64,000 nt of DNA from Akebia trifoliata (lineage: Eukaryota; Streptophyta; Magnoliopsida; Ranunculales; Lardizabalaceae), in the NCBI GenBank assembly GCA_017979445.1, contig CM030704.1, positions 9,593,658 through 9,657,657 on the forward strand, written 5' to 3'. Positions 11,772-23,015 of the stretch are shown here, piece after piece. A program made the translations under genes and the position numbers. The notes beneath the pieces are model-generated. The model did not search any database. It saw nothing but the letters and a program-made list of their open reading frames with translations, and was not told the DNA's origin. Numbering within the stretch: position 1 is the first letter of the stretch; every line of letters starts with the position of its first letter.

Positions 11772-13217
11772 AAACTGATCCTGAGATGATGAAAGGCCAT
11801 CTTTGCTATTCTAAACCAACAAATCTAACCTTAGTCAACCCTTTTTGAGCCATCACGTTCATTTCTTAACCTAAGACTAGGGTAAGTCAACAACTACACA
11901 AAAAAAAAATATCATCATCAAAGCAAAAGCATCAAGTTACTCTTGGCCCGCATGAGGATAAACTGTGAACGGCTAAAAATATACAAAAAAATCAAAAAAT
12001 TCAAAAAACTCGGACACTTGATCTGAGCTCGACCCAAATCTCTAGCCTAAACAAGTTTGAGAGACGCTGGGAGGAGACGCAGATCACCTTTTCGAAACAA
12101 AAATAGACAAACCCCAATCTAAAAATACTCTAAATCCATCCAGACCTTAATCTTTTTGTAACCTTCCACTACCATTAGCCTAAGCCAACGTTTCGTCCCA
12201 ACAAAAGTCATTTTTGATCAGGGAATGTTCTAGGACAACCCAATGACAACGGCAGCATCAATGATCTTGCGACTTGGTCCGGACCTCCAAAGTCTTATTA
12301 GTAGTTGGAAGACTCGAGAGGGGAATCCAGGTCGGATATTCGAAAAAAAAGAGTACTCAAAGTGTAGAGTAGCCGATCTTGCAGCTCAACTTGAGTTGCC
12401 GAACCACGAATAGTCATCAGCAAACTCGAGTGGGGAATCCAGATCTATTACTCGAGAAAGAGTGCCACTACAAGAGTAGAGTCTTCGATCTCGCAGCTCA
12501 ACTTGAGTCACGAAGCCACAGAGACACAGAGACTCCGAACAGAATTGTAATGTAAAAATCTAAAGATACAAGTATAGTCTGAAAGGGCATAGTGAAAACC
12601 CGAAAGGGCGCTATGAGTAAAAGAATCAGACTATGACAAGATCAAAGCCACCGGCACGATGAAAATCCCAAAAAGGACGTCGATGCGCAAAAATGTGGAA
12701 ACCGGGTCTGGTGAAAATCGTAATTGGCACCAGGGGCAATAAGGGTAAACAAAAAAAACAAAAAAACAAAAAAAAAACAAAAACTCCTGGCCCGCAAGAG
12801 TATAAACTGTGAACTGTGAAATCAATCCAAAACTCCGAGACCCCAAACGGATAACGACCTTCCGATACCAGGACACTGGGAATGATTCTAAAGGAACCAA
12901 AAGAATAATTGACACCTGCATCACCCGTGCTGGGTAAAAACACCAAAATCGTCACAACCAAAGATTTTGCAAACTCTGAATTTATCGTACTCATTTGATA
13001 AATACATTTCACAAAATTGCATTTCAAAACTACTATTTTGGTCAATGACGACAAATCTAGGATGTATTCAACAAAACCTCGAGTTTTCAAGAACAATAGA
13101 TATACCTGAGGCCAAGTAAGTATAAAACCTATTTTCTTTGCATTAGTCCTTCAACATTTTGCATACATTCGTATAAGGAAAATAAAATACAAAAAAGAGC
13201 GAATACAACGCAGTCAA
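11772..13217. other. Spacer between pol and the first antisense gene
   Basis: No credible coding sequence. It holds a degenerate direct repeat of about 115 bp (CTCGAGAGGGGAATCCAGG at about 12312 and CTCGAGTGGGGAATCCAGA at about 12427) and phrases such as GAAAACCCGAAAGGGCGC, which recur in the post-pol region of B (27500-27860). Element E has a comparable post-pol spacer at 39544-40695. Confidence 0.5.
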
Positions 13218-14797
13218 TCAAATGTCATGGTGAGAAATGAAAAAGGAGTCAAGGCGTTCTTCCAAAGCACGGATCTGGGTAGCCTGACTCACCATCACTT
13301 TCTCGGCATTTGAAGCATCACGACTCACCAAGTATGCTGCAAAGTCCTCAAAATGAGGACACTGGGCAAGTCGATCCCTCAACTCATCAACCTCAACTCG
13401 AAGCCTAGCCACTTCATTACCATCACTACTTCCGGACGGGCAAGGGCAGATGTCAGTCGAGCAATCTCTTTCTGCATCTTCTTTTCGGATTTGAGCCAAA
13501 TAGCCTGAATTCGACGATGATCAGTTTGAGACTCCTCAACTCGATCTCGGTAATCAAAGAAAGATGAAGCACCGGGCCGTGTCCAAGGAACTATGGATAC
13601 TGATGGTCTCCCAGAAACTAGCTCTCGAATCCAATGCAAGTATGCTGGGAACTGGTATGCTGCAAAGATGGATCGACTCAGAACCTTAACCCGACCCCAT
13701 TCTTTCATGAGTCGGCTCAAAAGTGCAGTCGACAACTGACCGACCAACTCACTAAAATTCTCCGGGATGAGCACGCCCTGGTCATAGCCAAATTGACGAA
13801 GAACCTGAAGTGGTACGTAATGAGTTGCCTCATGAAGACCAATCAAAACAAGGAAACGAGCCCCATCAAAAGTAATCACGGGGGACCCTCGAGGTTGGAA
13901 AGCACCAACCCATCTCACTTCCTCATCATCAAGGTTGCCGACAAAAGAATACCACCTGAGATGAAGGGAGCAACTCGCTTCGACATCATGAGTACGAGAT
14001 CAACATTAACGCAAAACGGGCGATTAACTACTTCAGTTGAAGCCAGATGATCCATGAACCAAAGCTACAATAACAGGAGCATTCTAAACTTGGGAAACTA
14101 ATAAATTCTAAATTTTAATCCAAACTAAAATGGAATTTACATGCAGGAGGGGAGCACATCCTCGAAAAGTCCGATCACGGCCAGAAGAACAAGCCGTGAG
14201 GGATTGGAACATTCCGCCCAAAAGCATCGGGGCCAACCGGCGTCCCTCCCGGACTTGTTGCACAACGTGAATAAGGGAAAGATCTATGATGTCTCCGCCA
14301 CTCGGGAACAAGAGTTGACTCACCACCATCAAAGTGAGAGCATTAAAATGAGTCAAAGGCTTCGAGGGATCCGTGAGGTGTTCAATCAAAAAAGACTTGG
14401 ACATTGTCTTCAAAATCGATCCGCCATCTGGAATCTTCAAAAATTTGCAATTTATACCCAAAAAATCGGAAGCCTCACTTCGGAATCCATCACGTAATGG
14501 TGGAATCACAACGGGGCCCGATATCTCAAGCCCCAACAATACTTCAAATTCCTCGATAGTAGGAGTCATTTCATGTACCCCAAACCGGAAAAGATTAAGC
14601 TCGGGAATCCAATACCCCAACATAGCCTCAATCAAACCCCATTGCAATGGGACCTTAGGCAAAGAGAGGGTGAACCCCAACTTGTTCAAGCACCATCGAG
14701 CTCTATCATCATTGTCCATGCTATCTATCCAACTACTCAAAAAATAATCAACAATGCCATACCTTTTCAAGTTGGGAAGAATAGATGACACCTCCAT
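13218..14797 (-). pseudogene. PMD1: antisense plant-mobile-domain gene of element A
   Basis: Start chosen at the ATG 14797-14795 (MEVSSILPN), downstream of hairpin cluster II; an upstream in-frame start (14923) lies inside that cluster. Exon 1 (14797-14141) encodes WCLNKLGF, WGLIEAMLGYWIPELNLFRF and MTPTIEEFEVLLGL, the pattern of the plant mobile domain found in MAIN/MAIL proteins and in antisense genes of Tat elements. The donor CAT|GTAAAT and acceptor TTATTGTAG (exon 2 from 14064) match an intron at the same place in the E copy, where the donor is CAG|GTAAAA. Exon 2 starts LWFMDHL, then WYSFVGNLDDEEVRWV, RFLVLIGLHEATHYVPLQVLRQFGY, and ends in a predicted coiled coil (EVARLRVEVDELRDRLAQ). 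Two frame breaks (about 13980-14040 and 13435) make it a pseudogene. The role in the element is unknown. Confidence 0.75.
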
Positions 14798-14912
14798 AGA
14801 GCTTGAGAAGAAGCTTTGAGGGAAGAAGAATAGTAAAAATCGGCAAAAAGTGAAAAAGGGAAGTAAAGGTGAAAGTGAGATGTTAGGGCAAGATGAAGGT
14901 TTAAGTAAATCA

Positions 14913-15095
14913 TTCTGGTCCATGCCCAGAACACGGATGCAATCAAGGATAACTTATCCGTTCCAATAGCACGGATAAAGTAAGATATGACCCATCCGTT
15001 CCTAGGGCACGGATAAGACATAGAACACCCTATCCGTGCTCTTGGAACGGATGAACATTGGAAAAGCCCATCCGTGCTGAGAGCACGGACCAGAA
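14913..15095. repeat. Hairpin cluster II, just upstream of PMD1
   Basis: A perfect outer 9-base inverted repeat (TTCTGGTCC at 14913-14921, GGACCAGAA at 15087-15095) encloses four inner hairpins built from ATCCGT/ACGGAT, for example TTATCCGT (14954-14961) with ACGGATAA (14971-14978) and CCGTGCT/AGCACGG near the right end. It lies 116 bases upstream of the PMD1 ATG on the antisense strand, so it is in the promoter or 5' leader of that gene. Confidence 0.8.
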
Positions 15096-15582
15096 CATTC
15101 TTCAGCCTTGGGACCCAAGACATTTGAAATGCTGATAATTCTGAATTACATAATGTTACAAAAAACGATAGAAAATTCCTATATGCCCGATAAACGTGTT
15201 CAAAACTTTCAAAAGCTCTCAAGACATATATCGGGCACATAGGAACTCGTCAAGATCATATTGGGCCAAATCAAACATCACTCACCGTGAGTCCCAAACG
15301 ACTCGCACCACTCAAGAACACACTCGAAGGGTCCTTGGGACCCTCGTTGCACCTTCACCCGCTCATAGACTCACCGACACTCAAGAGGACTCGAAAACCC
15401 CAATGAACAATATCTCACCCGAGAAGTTCGAACGAATTGCACATATAGTCATGACAATGCAACAAATACCATGAACAATGAGCACAAATGCATATGTATA
15501 CCAAAGTTATAATGTCTGCATACAATATTTGAAAGTCTAATATAGAAACATCTAATGTTTTGCAAGGTACATAAAAACAAAG
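15096..15582. other. Spacer between PMD1 and PMD2
   Basis: Roughly 490 bases without a supported gene or repeat; it would hold the 3' end of PMD2 transcripts and the upstream region of PMD1. Confidence 0.5.
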
Positions 15583-18182
15583 TCAGACAGAGGGGGGAGC
15601 CTCATCCCGAGCACTCTGAGTCTCTGGGATAGTTCCAGAAGAAGATCCAGCCACTACACCCGAGCCAGACACCTCGGAAGAAGGTAGGCCGTGCATCCGC
15701 AACCGTCCCTCCGAATTCGTGAAGAATAGCTCCACGTCCAGGGCAGCATCTTGCTCCGTAGTACCTGCGAGATCAACGTTGGGGACAGCAGGTCCAGTGG
15801 AGGGGGAGGCCTGAAAATAAGAGAAACAAAGCATATCAAGCAACAATGATATACGCAGCATGGGTAGAGAAATGAACGGCTAAAATGTAAATACTTACCC
15901 TAGGAGGTGTCGGAGGCTGCGCAGAGGTGCTCGCTCCATCTCGGCGTCGATAGTAGTCCTGAAAAGATCGTATGTTGGAACCAGTCAAAATTTAATAGCA
16001 TAAGCTATGATCTACAAAACAGAAAATGAACGAAATGACGTACCATCTCAGCCTGAAAACGAGACTCGCGCATGGCTATCTCCAACTCCAGCTCTTGGAT
16101 CCGGGCTGCCTGAGTCTTGAGACGAGCCTCCTGCTCCTCCAACCGAGTAGCCTGCTCCTCTACCTCCGCCCTAGAGGCCCTCCACCTGTTCTCCATCTCC
16201 ACGGCCCTCGCCGCCTGAGCCTCAATCACGTCATACCCCTCCCGAAGGCGACGAAGATCATCAGCCTGAAAACAAGAAAATCAACCAAGTAAGAATGATA
16301 AAACGCAGAAAATCCTAAAAAGCAATGATAGAATACGTACCGTCACGGCATGCTCCTGAAGCAATACCCCTCCAATCTCGGTGATCCTGGCCCAGGCAGT
16401 GACAGCAGGCATAATGCACCCAATCGAGGCCTCTCGGAACCACGCCTGGTAGTCACCCCCTCTCACCAGCCCAGCAGCATCTACGCCCCTCGCCTGGGCA
16501 AGATACTCATCCACCGTCATCGCACCCGAGATAGGCTCAGGTGGAGTGACAGGGATGCGAAGACTCCCGTCATGCTGGAAGAACAAGCGCTCCCCTAGAT
16601 AAAATGTATATCTCTGCTCGCCGATGAAGTAGGGATAGCGCTGTCGTCTGGTGTTACGCCTATAGGCGTTCTTCACCTCCTGCCTCCCGCTAACGGTAAG
16701 GGGAAGGTCTCGCAAAGTAACAGAGAATATCTACAAGAGAGATAGTCAAATGATCAGATAACGAGTATAGATAACTTCAAAGCCGAATAAAAAGGGAAAA
16801 GGGTAGATCACTCACATTTCAAAGCTGACACCGATCAATATGGGCCTGGGCACTCCTAGGGCTGCTCCTGATGGCCCTGGCGTCTCTCGTAGCCCAAAAG
16901 GCACCCAATGGATAGCCCTCATCAGGATGGCGACAAGTGGGCAGGTAAAATGGAAAGAACACATGAACAAAAATCTTGAAGGAAAAGCGCAAAGTGTTAG
17001 ACATTGAATGAGATGTCAATAAGAAAATTGGGAAGAATAAGGCTGAGACTTATTTACCTCAACAAAATGCTAAAAGAATCGAGTGGAGATGCCAGCTCCA
17101 CGAGGCGCAGTGATGCCCGCCACTACTCGATCAAGTCCGGCCAGAATGGTACCATAAATGAGACTACCCCAATCAAAATCGCCAATGTGGTCGATATCGC
17201 GCATAACAGAGAGGAATGTGGTGGAAACTGAAGAATCATCCTCTAAGAAGAAACAGCTGCCGATGAGGAGGAGAAAACAGATCCGAAAGATGATGTCAAA
17301 ATCATGGTCACCGAAGCGGGCCGATCTCTCTCTATAGGTAGGCGGAGCTCCATCCTCTCCCTCAATCAACAGTAGTCCCATCAAGACTTCCGTACTGATG
17401 CGTCCCTGCTTCCTTACCATGGAGGCAGGGACTCTGGTGATGCCTAATAACTCGCCCACCTCCTGGAAAGATAGCAGAGTCAAAGGTAGAGGCTCTCCAT
17501 CCATCGCGATACCCGTAATCGCTACGAAATCCGAAGGCCTGATGCCTATCTCCACCTCTGGCATATGGAATGAATGAGTCGCCGGAAACCACCTCTCTAC
17601 CATGGCCAAGAACAAAGGTCGATCTGCCTTGAAAGACGATATCTGCAAGAAAGTGCCAAAGCCCACAATGGCGAACTGCGTCCGAATATCATCCGAGAAT
17701 AGGGTGGCGGTAGAAAGAAAAGCACTCCCCCTACCCCTGAAGCTAGCTGAAGGATAGGGTGTAGGAATGTCCAAACGAACTAACATGGAGACATGCCTCC
17801 CTAATCCACGGAGAAAAGAGGTATCTGGTACTCTCTCACTCTCCTCTGCAAGGATCTCAACCCTGGGAACCTCTCTGCCGACCTTACCGGCACCTACGGC
17901 TCTATCCGCCCGACCTCGGCTACCGCGTCGACCTCTACCACCACTACCGCTAGGCGGATCCTCAGCTGGACCACTGTGAGAAGAACTGGCCTCATCTGCC
18001 CTGCTGCCGGACGAAAAACCAGCTACCGACGCTGAATCAGGCCTACGGGAAGGCTGTTTCGGCCAGCCATACTCTGTGGCCACACCGGACCCCAAGGCAA
18101 AGCGAGCCCGAGTCTGGGGCCTCACCTCCTCCTCCTCATCAGATGACTGATGTACTACTCGGCTCCTTCGCTCTCTACCCAT
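15583..18182 (-). CDS. PMD2: second antisense plant-mobile-domain gene, six coding exons (two in-frame stops)
   Basis: Modelled exons on the minus strand: 18182-17058, 16974-16816, 16730-16341, 16265-16044, 15958-15899 and 15810-15583. Every junction is GT-AG and every exon is phase 0, for example GAG|GTAAAT, ACG|GTACGT, ATG|GTACGT, AGG|GTAAGT, with acceptors CTTGTTTTCAG and CTTATTTTCAG. The ATG (MGRERRSR) directly follows an acceptor ACTTGCAG. The product would be about 726 residues: a Ser/Arg/Gly-rich N-terminus, a plant mobile domain (LFLAMVERWFPATHSFHMPEVEIGIRPSDFVAITGI), a coiled coil in exon 4 (EEQATRLEEQEARLKTQAARIQ) and an acidic, Ser-rich tail. Two stops break the model: TAG at 17072-17070 and TGA at 16821-16819, each within a few codons of a donor. 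Both fit C-to-T changes, or the donors may be slightly wrong. Exons are more GC-rich than their surroundings. Element E has no equivalent. Confidence 0.7.
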
Positions 18183-19954
18183 CTGCAAGTCACCATGTGA
18201 TCAATCAACAACGCAAAAATCACATATCTCGATGAAGTTGCCTAGGTTAAACCTAACCAAATCGAGTCAAACCAACTTAAACCCAGTCAATCAGTGTCCC
18301 ACCTAGCTAACCCACCAAACCTTGCCAACCTAAGCCAAAACTTGCCTAATTGAGTCAAACCAACCCAACTTAGTCAACCGAAAAGTCAACTCATTCAAAC
18401 CCATCCACCTAAGTCAAAACCCAAGGACAATCCAGTCAAAACCTAGTCTACTCGGTCAACCCAGTTAAACCCAGTCAAATCTGAGTCAAACCAACTTAGT
18501 CAAATCGGAATCATACCCGGGTGATCTGGCCAATCCCAGTTAAAGTTTAACCAAACCCAATGGATTTGATCGATCCCAATCGATTCAAGTCAAAACTCAG
18601 TCAACTCAAGTCAAAACTCAATCAACCCCGGTCAAAGCCCAGCCAAACCTACCCAACCAAAGTCAAACCTGGGATGACTCAACCTGAAACCCAGTCAACT
18701 AAGTCAAGCCTATCCAAGCTAAGTCAAGCCTAACCCCCCTCAGTCAAATACAGTTAAAACCTAGCCCAACCAACTCACTCAATCCAGTCAACCGAAGCTA
18801 ACCTACCCTGAGTCAATCCATTCTACTCAGTCAACCCAATCCACCCATTAAATCTAGTCAAACCCAGGTCAAACCTACTCAAAACCCTCTTGTCCAACCA
18901 GGCCTACAACCATGACAAGCCAATCAATCATTCGAAAGAGAGGAAATATGCAGATACCCGAAACAAGTCGAAACATTCACAATCGAGCAGGCAAAGAGAC
19001 AAACGCAAAGAGCATGATAAACAATAGTTATAACCAAAAAGCATGCAACAATCCAACTCAGTCCCAACAGTCCTAAAACAGTCTCGTGATTACGTCAGAC
19101 ATTCGCATTTCAGTCCCAAAGTCGATCTTTAAACCACTTCCCAAACAATAAACCCCAAAACAACCCTAGCCACCTCAAAGATCATTCCTCAAACCCAACC
19201 CAAGCACCTACTCCAAATGACCTCTAGGAACAGTGCCAATCCCATCCTCACTCTAGACAAACCTTAAACCAACCCTCAAACTCCATGACGAACCTAAACC
19301 ATCGCACTCTTCGCCCCAAACAATCCCATTTGTAACCCGACGATCCAGCCACAACCATCACTTCATTAACTCGCTTCTAAAGACACCTAGTCCTTTTCAC
19401 AAACCCATACATCCCAACCTGGCTAAATAAACTATGAACCGAACCTACCAAACCCGACGACCACCCAAGAATCGATTGCCAATCCAAGTCACCCAAATGG
19501 TCCAGCCTCATCAAAACTTTCATCAAAACAGTACCAAACCGCGATATCTTATTAACAGCCCAAAAAAACCACCCCTCCTACCACCTAAAACAGCACTGTT
19601 CCCCGTCATCCTGGGAAATTTTCATCCATCACCACTCTCCGTAAACCCCATCATGGCAGTTTACCTCACGAATCAAAAGCCACCAATCATACCCACAACC
19701 GTCTCCATACACCACAATCAAGTTCCCAAACATCCTGGGAAGCTCCTCACCCAACACCAACAGTAACCCATACGTTCATGAAAAAGCATAAAAGATTGAC
19801 AGAATAATTGATATCACATGCAAATAAAAAGGAAGGAAATATCACATATAAAGCAGGCAAAAACGAAAATCAAAGGGGAAACACAAAGTAGAGGCATTGT
19901 TAGCACATGAAGTGGGTAAGGAAGATAAAAGAGAGAGGTTAACCAAAGACTTAC
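18183..19954 (-). other. Predicted 5'-leader intron of PMD2
   Basis: The donor GAG|GTAAGT (GT at 19954-19953) and the acceptor CTTGCAG ending at 18183, immediately before the ATG, define a 1.77-kb intron on the minus strand. The transcribed exon before it (about 20215-19955) is pyrimidine-rich on the coding strand, as plant leaders often are. Splicing is inferred from sequence only. Confidence 0.5.
18243..18885. repeat. GTCAA/TTGAC-rich segment inside the PMD2 leader intron
   Basis: A degenerate short-period repeat of the type CCCAGTCAAACC. I count about 25 GTCAA words on the plus strand, that is TTGAC on the PMD2 coding strand. TTGAC is the core of the WRKY-binding W box. The segment may be simple-sequence drift rather than an enhancer. 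Confidence 0.7.
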
Positions 19955-20230
19955 CTCGACACAAGACCGTAATCGAACTCGCCCGCACGCCAAATCCTCC
20001 CACAAGCGTTCAAAGGCGATACACACTCCCACTTACGCTCACAACCAGTTTGCAAAAGGTCCGAACAATGAAAATAAAGAAAAAATGAAGAGAAGAGAAG
20101 AGAAGTTAATAAGAAAATGAAGAGGTGAGAGGAGAATCGTCAAAAGGCGCCTGAGAGAAAGAAAAAACCGAAAGAAATCGAAGAAGAAGAAAATGGAGGG
20201 GCGCGCAGGCTTTAACCGTTTGAAATTCCT
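18886..20230. other. Rest of the PMD2 upstream region
   Basis: C/A-rich, no supported coding sequence. 19955-20215 is the proposed PMD2 leader exon, with a GAGAAGAGAA purine run on the plus strand. Confidence 0.4.
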
Positions 20231-20409
20231 ACTGGTCCGTGTCACCAGTACGGATGAGACAAGGAATGCGTCATCCGTGCCACTAGAACGGAAAAAGAGA
20301 GCTTAATTGGATCCGTACCCCAGGCACGGATGAGATAAAAATAATACCATCCGTGTTTTAGACACGGGTCAAATCACTCCAAACGTCATCCGTGCCTTAA
20401 GCACGGATC
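20231..20409. repeat. Hairpin cluster III, upstream of PMD2
   Basis: The outer arms TGGTCCGTG (from 20233) and CACGGATCA (to about 20410) pair with one G-U. Inside are several hairpins, including a perfect ATCCGTGC (20388-20395)/GCACGGAT (20401-20408) around CTTAA and CCGTGT/ACACGG. It lies directly upstream of the predicted leader exon of PMD2, the same relative place as cluster II has to PMD1. Confidence 0.75.
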
Positions 20410-20741
20410 AAATCAAAAAATCAAAAAATCAAAAAAAAAATCAAAAATCAAAAATCCTTTTGAACTGCACCTATTTCGATTTGTTAAAACACGACCGAGA
20501 AATACCCAAATTTTAAAATCACCAAATCTTCATCAAATCCAAGGTCTCACACGAGCTCCGTGCCATCGAGACCAAAGAATCAATAAGGTAACTCTGTCAG
20601 ACCCTGCGCTTGAGTAACCATTTTTCTACAAAAGTCATCGATTCAGCCGGTAATTCGAAGTCGTGTTTTGCGAAATTTCATCGGGCCCGTACAAATAGGG
20701 GTTTAGTCTATTCTTTGCAGTTCTTTGCACGCAATTCCTGC

Positions 20742-20754
20742 AGAGAAGGGCAGC
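20742..20754 (+). promoter_or_regulatory. Polypurine tract of element A
   Basis: AGAGAAGGGCAGC directly abuts the LTR start TGTAGACACC at 20755. It matches in form the tract of element E (AAAAAGGGGCAG before TGTAGACACC, minus strand of 36350-36362). Confidence 0.7.
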
Positions 20755-23015
20755 TGTAGACACCTCGATTTGAATGGGCCCTCACTTGAAAGGGCCAAAA
20801 AATAGTAATGTTTTAATAAATTCGACCAACGGGCCTCAATGGCCCGAATCATCGAAAAATGATATTTTCGCCGAAACCCAAGCCACTAACACCTCTCAAT
20901 GGGTTAGTAGGTCCACCAAAAGGGTTTGACACACTCCCATCTACCCCGCTCCATGCAAAATACCGATTTTCCAACAAAAGGGGCCAACGGGCCCCTAGGG
21001 CCCAAAACATCAAAAGTGGTAACTTCGGTTAAATCAATGCTCCTAAGACCACCCCGTGGTCCCGAGGACCCATAAGAAGGGTTGTGGCCCATCCTACAGC
21101 TGTTCAACATCATCGCCCCGCGCTTACATACAAAAATCGATAAATTCCCCAACGGGCCCAAAAGCCCGATTCGCCAACACGTGGCATTTTGATTAAATCA
21201 ATGATTTCAAAAAAATCAAAAAAATAAAAATGTGAGACTTGGGATGCCTACCCTTTACCCGACCATCACCGTTCCATCTCCAAATCCGCAAACACCTTAA
21301 ACCCACTCAAGGCCCACAAACCATTAACTCTTTTTAAAAAATTTTCACCTTACCCCTAAGCTAAAAATCAATCCTACATCATCTAAACCCTAAAACCAAC
21401 CTACCTTATCAAAATCCAATCCAAAATGAGCCTTATCCAATCCAAAACAACCCACAACCCTTCTAAACCCAAGCCCAATACATTAAAAGCCCATAAACCA
21501 CTATCCATACTCAATTCACTATCCAACCCATAACCTCAACCCATTACCCACATCAACCAATCAACCCCTCAACATAAAAAGATGACACTTGTCATCACCA
21601 CCCTTCACCTCCCTCATCCAATCACCCACTCCCATCACCATTCTCTAAACAACTCATCTAACCCATCTCACCTCTCTCTAAAATCATCTCAACCCATACC
21701 CTAGCCTAACCTAACCTATTCCCATCCTTTAACATCATCAACCACCCACACCTCCACCCATACCCTAGTCCATCACCATCATCTAACATCATCAACCACC
21801 CACATCACCACCCATACCTCTACCCATCATCTTCCTTAAAACACTCCAATAAAATCAACTCAACCCATACTTCATTCATCATCAATCAACTAACCTATTT
21901 CTCTCTCTCTAATCAAACAACCCCCATCAACCAATCAACCAATCTCATTCCTCACCCTCTCATCATGATTGCCACATGGCATCATCTCCTTTCTCCTCCC
22001 AAAAACCAACTTAACAATCCTTACACAACCCATCCTCCTAAATTTACACACCTCACCTCATCAACCAACCTAACACTCATTACTAAATCACCCCCTTACA
22101 CCCCCACTCCACCACCAAACCATCACTCATGTCAACCCATCAAACACTCTACCCAATGGATTTGGGTAGGATCCAACCATTTGGATCTAAACCTCACCCA
22201 TTTTCACTCATTACACATTTACCCTCCATTTCACCTTAAATTTCACACCTTTCACTCTAAATCTCATGTCATTACCCCTTCTCTCACATTTTAACCCCAT
22301 TATACCCCTAAATCCCTTCAAACACCTATAAATACCTCCCCTCTCATACCAAAAATGGTTACCAAGTCTCCCTAAAAAAATACTACTCACCCCTCTTCTA
22401 CTCTACTACTCTCTCATACCACCTCCTAAAAAGAAACTTCACTCACATACTCACTAAGAACTCAAGAGAATTTAAGAAAGAAGAAGAAGAAGAAGAAGAA
22501 AAGAAGATCAAGTGTACAAGGTGGGTTTGAAGCACACCCCCCCTCTCTCTCTCTAACCTTCTACTATTCCCTTTTCTAACACCCTCTTCTTCTATTTTAT
22601 TTTACCCCTTTTTGATGATTGGGCCCCAAGGCTAAAGTTCCTAAGGGTCATTTCCATTAATGAAATGACCCTATGATCAAGCCAAAATTAAATCCCTACT
22701 TAGGGAACAAATGCACCCACGTGGCACATTTTCACTTTCTTTAAAAAAATCAAAATGACCGAGTTCTTTGAGGTTACCGTCACGTGGCGGGGAGAAAAGG
22801 GTGCCTAACACCTTCCCTTTTCTCCAATCGAACCGCTTACCCGAATCTCAAGGTTTGATTACCCTTATTCATCGTGAGTCACTAAAAATGCCAAAAATAC
22901 CATTTTTAAAAAATGTTCCTCGGGTGACCATTCACACCCACTTCCAACTTGAATGGTGACGACTCCAATATTTAGTAGTTGTGGCCGTCCTAACGACGAA
23001 AACCACGTAGCTACA
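20755..23015 (+). mobile_element. 3' LTR of element A (2261 bp)
   Basis: It starts TGTAGACACC after the polypurine tract and ends GTAGCTACA. The right end was set by alignment with the LTR of element D, which ends TGTCTACA just before a primer site. A TATA box (TATAAATA) is at 22327-22334. The segment 21250-22330 is C/A-rich, poor in G, and acts as U3. No primer site follows, as expected for a 3' LTR. I could not confirm a target duplication because the 5' LTR is missing. Confidence 0.75.
22791..22825 (+). other. Conserved LTR hairpin, best copy
   Basis: A perfect 11-bp stem GGAGAAAAGGG/CCCTTTTCTCC flanks TGCCTAACACCTT. The same loop with different, self-complementary stems occurs in eight other LTRs: 7206-7234, 30068-30096, 31259-31285, 34250-34276, 44955-44983, 50210-50238, 56967-56995 and 60947-60976. 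It lies about 460 bases downstream of the TATA box, so it would be in the transcript. Confidence 0.8.

Larger units (their letters stand above)
1..23015 (+). mobile_element. Element A: large Tat-type Ty3/gypsy retrotransposon, internal region and 3' LTR (5' LTR outside window)
   Basis: Order on the plus strand: leader with hairpin cluster and two tandem arrays (1-2330), gag-pro (2484-6286), pol (6415-11771, split by a nested solo LTR), two genes on the minus strand (13218-14797 and 15583-18182), polypurine tract (20742-20754) and a 2.26-kb LTR (20755-23015). The second RNase H before integrase, the G-patch after protease and the antisense plant-mobile-domain genes are known features of the Tat/Ogre lineage. 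The left end is cut by the window: positions 1-250 still align with the leader of element E (44390-44608, reverse strand), so the primer site and 5' LTR lie further left. Even without the nested insert and the 5' LTR, the copy exceeds 21 kb. Coding frames carry several stops and frameshifts. Confidence 0.85.

Noticed and set aside
20755..23015. Solo LTR instead of 3' LTR of A
   Set aside because: The polypurine tract directly before it and the lack of matching 5-base flanks favour a 3' LTR of A, though the missing 5' LTR prevents proof.
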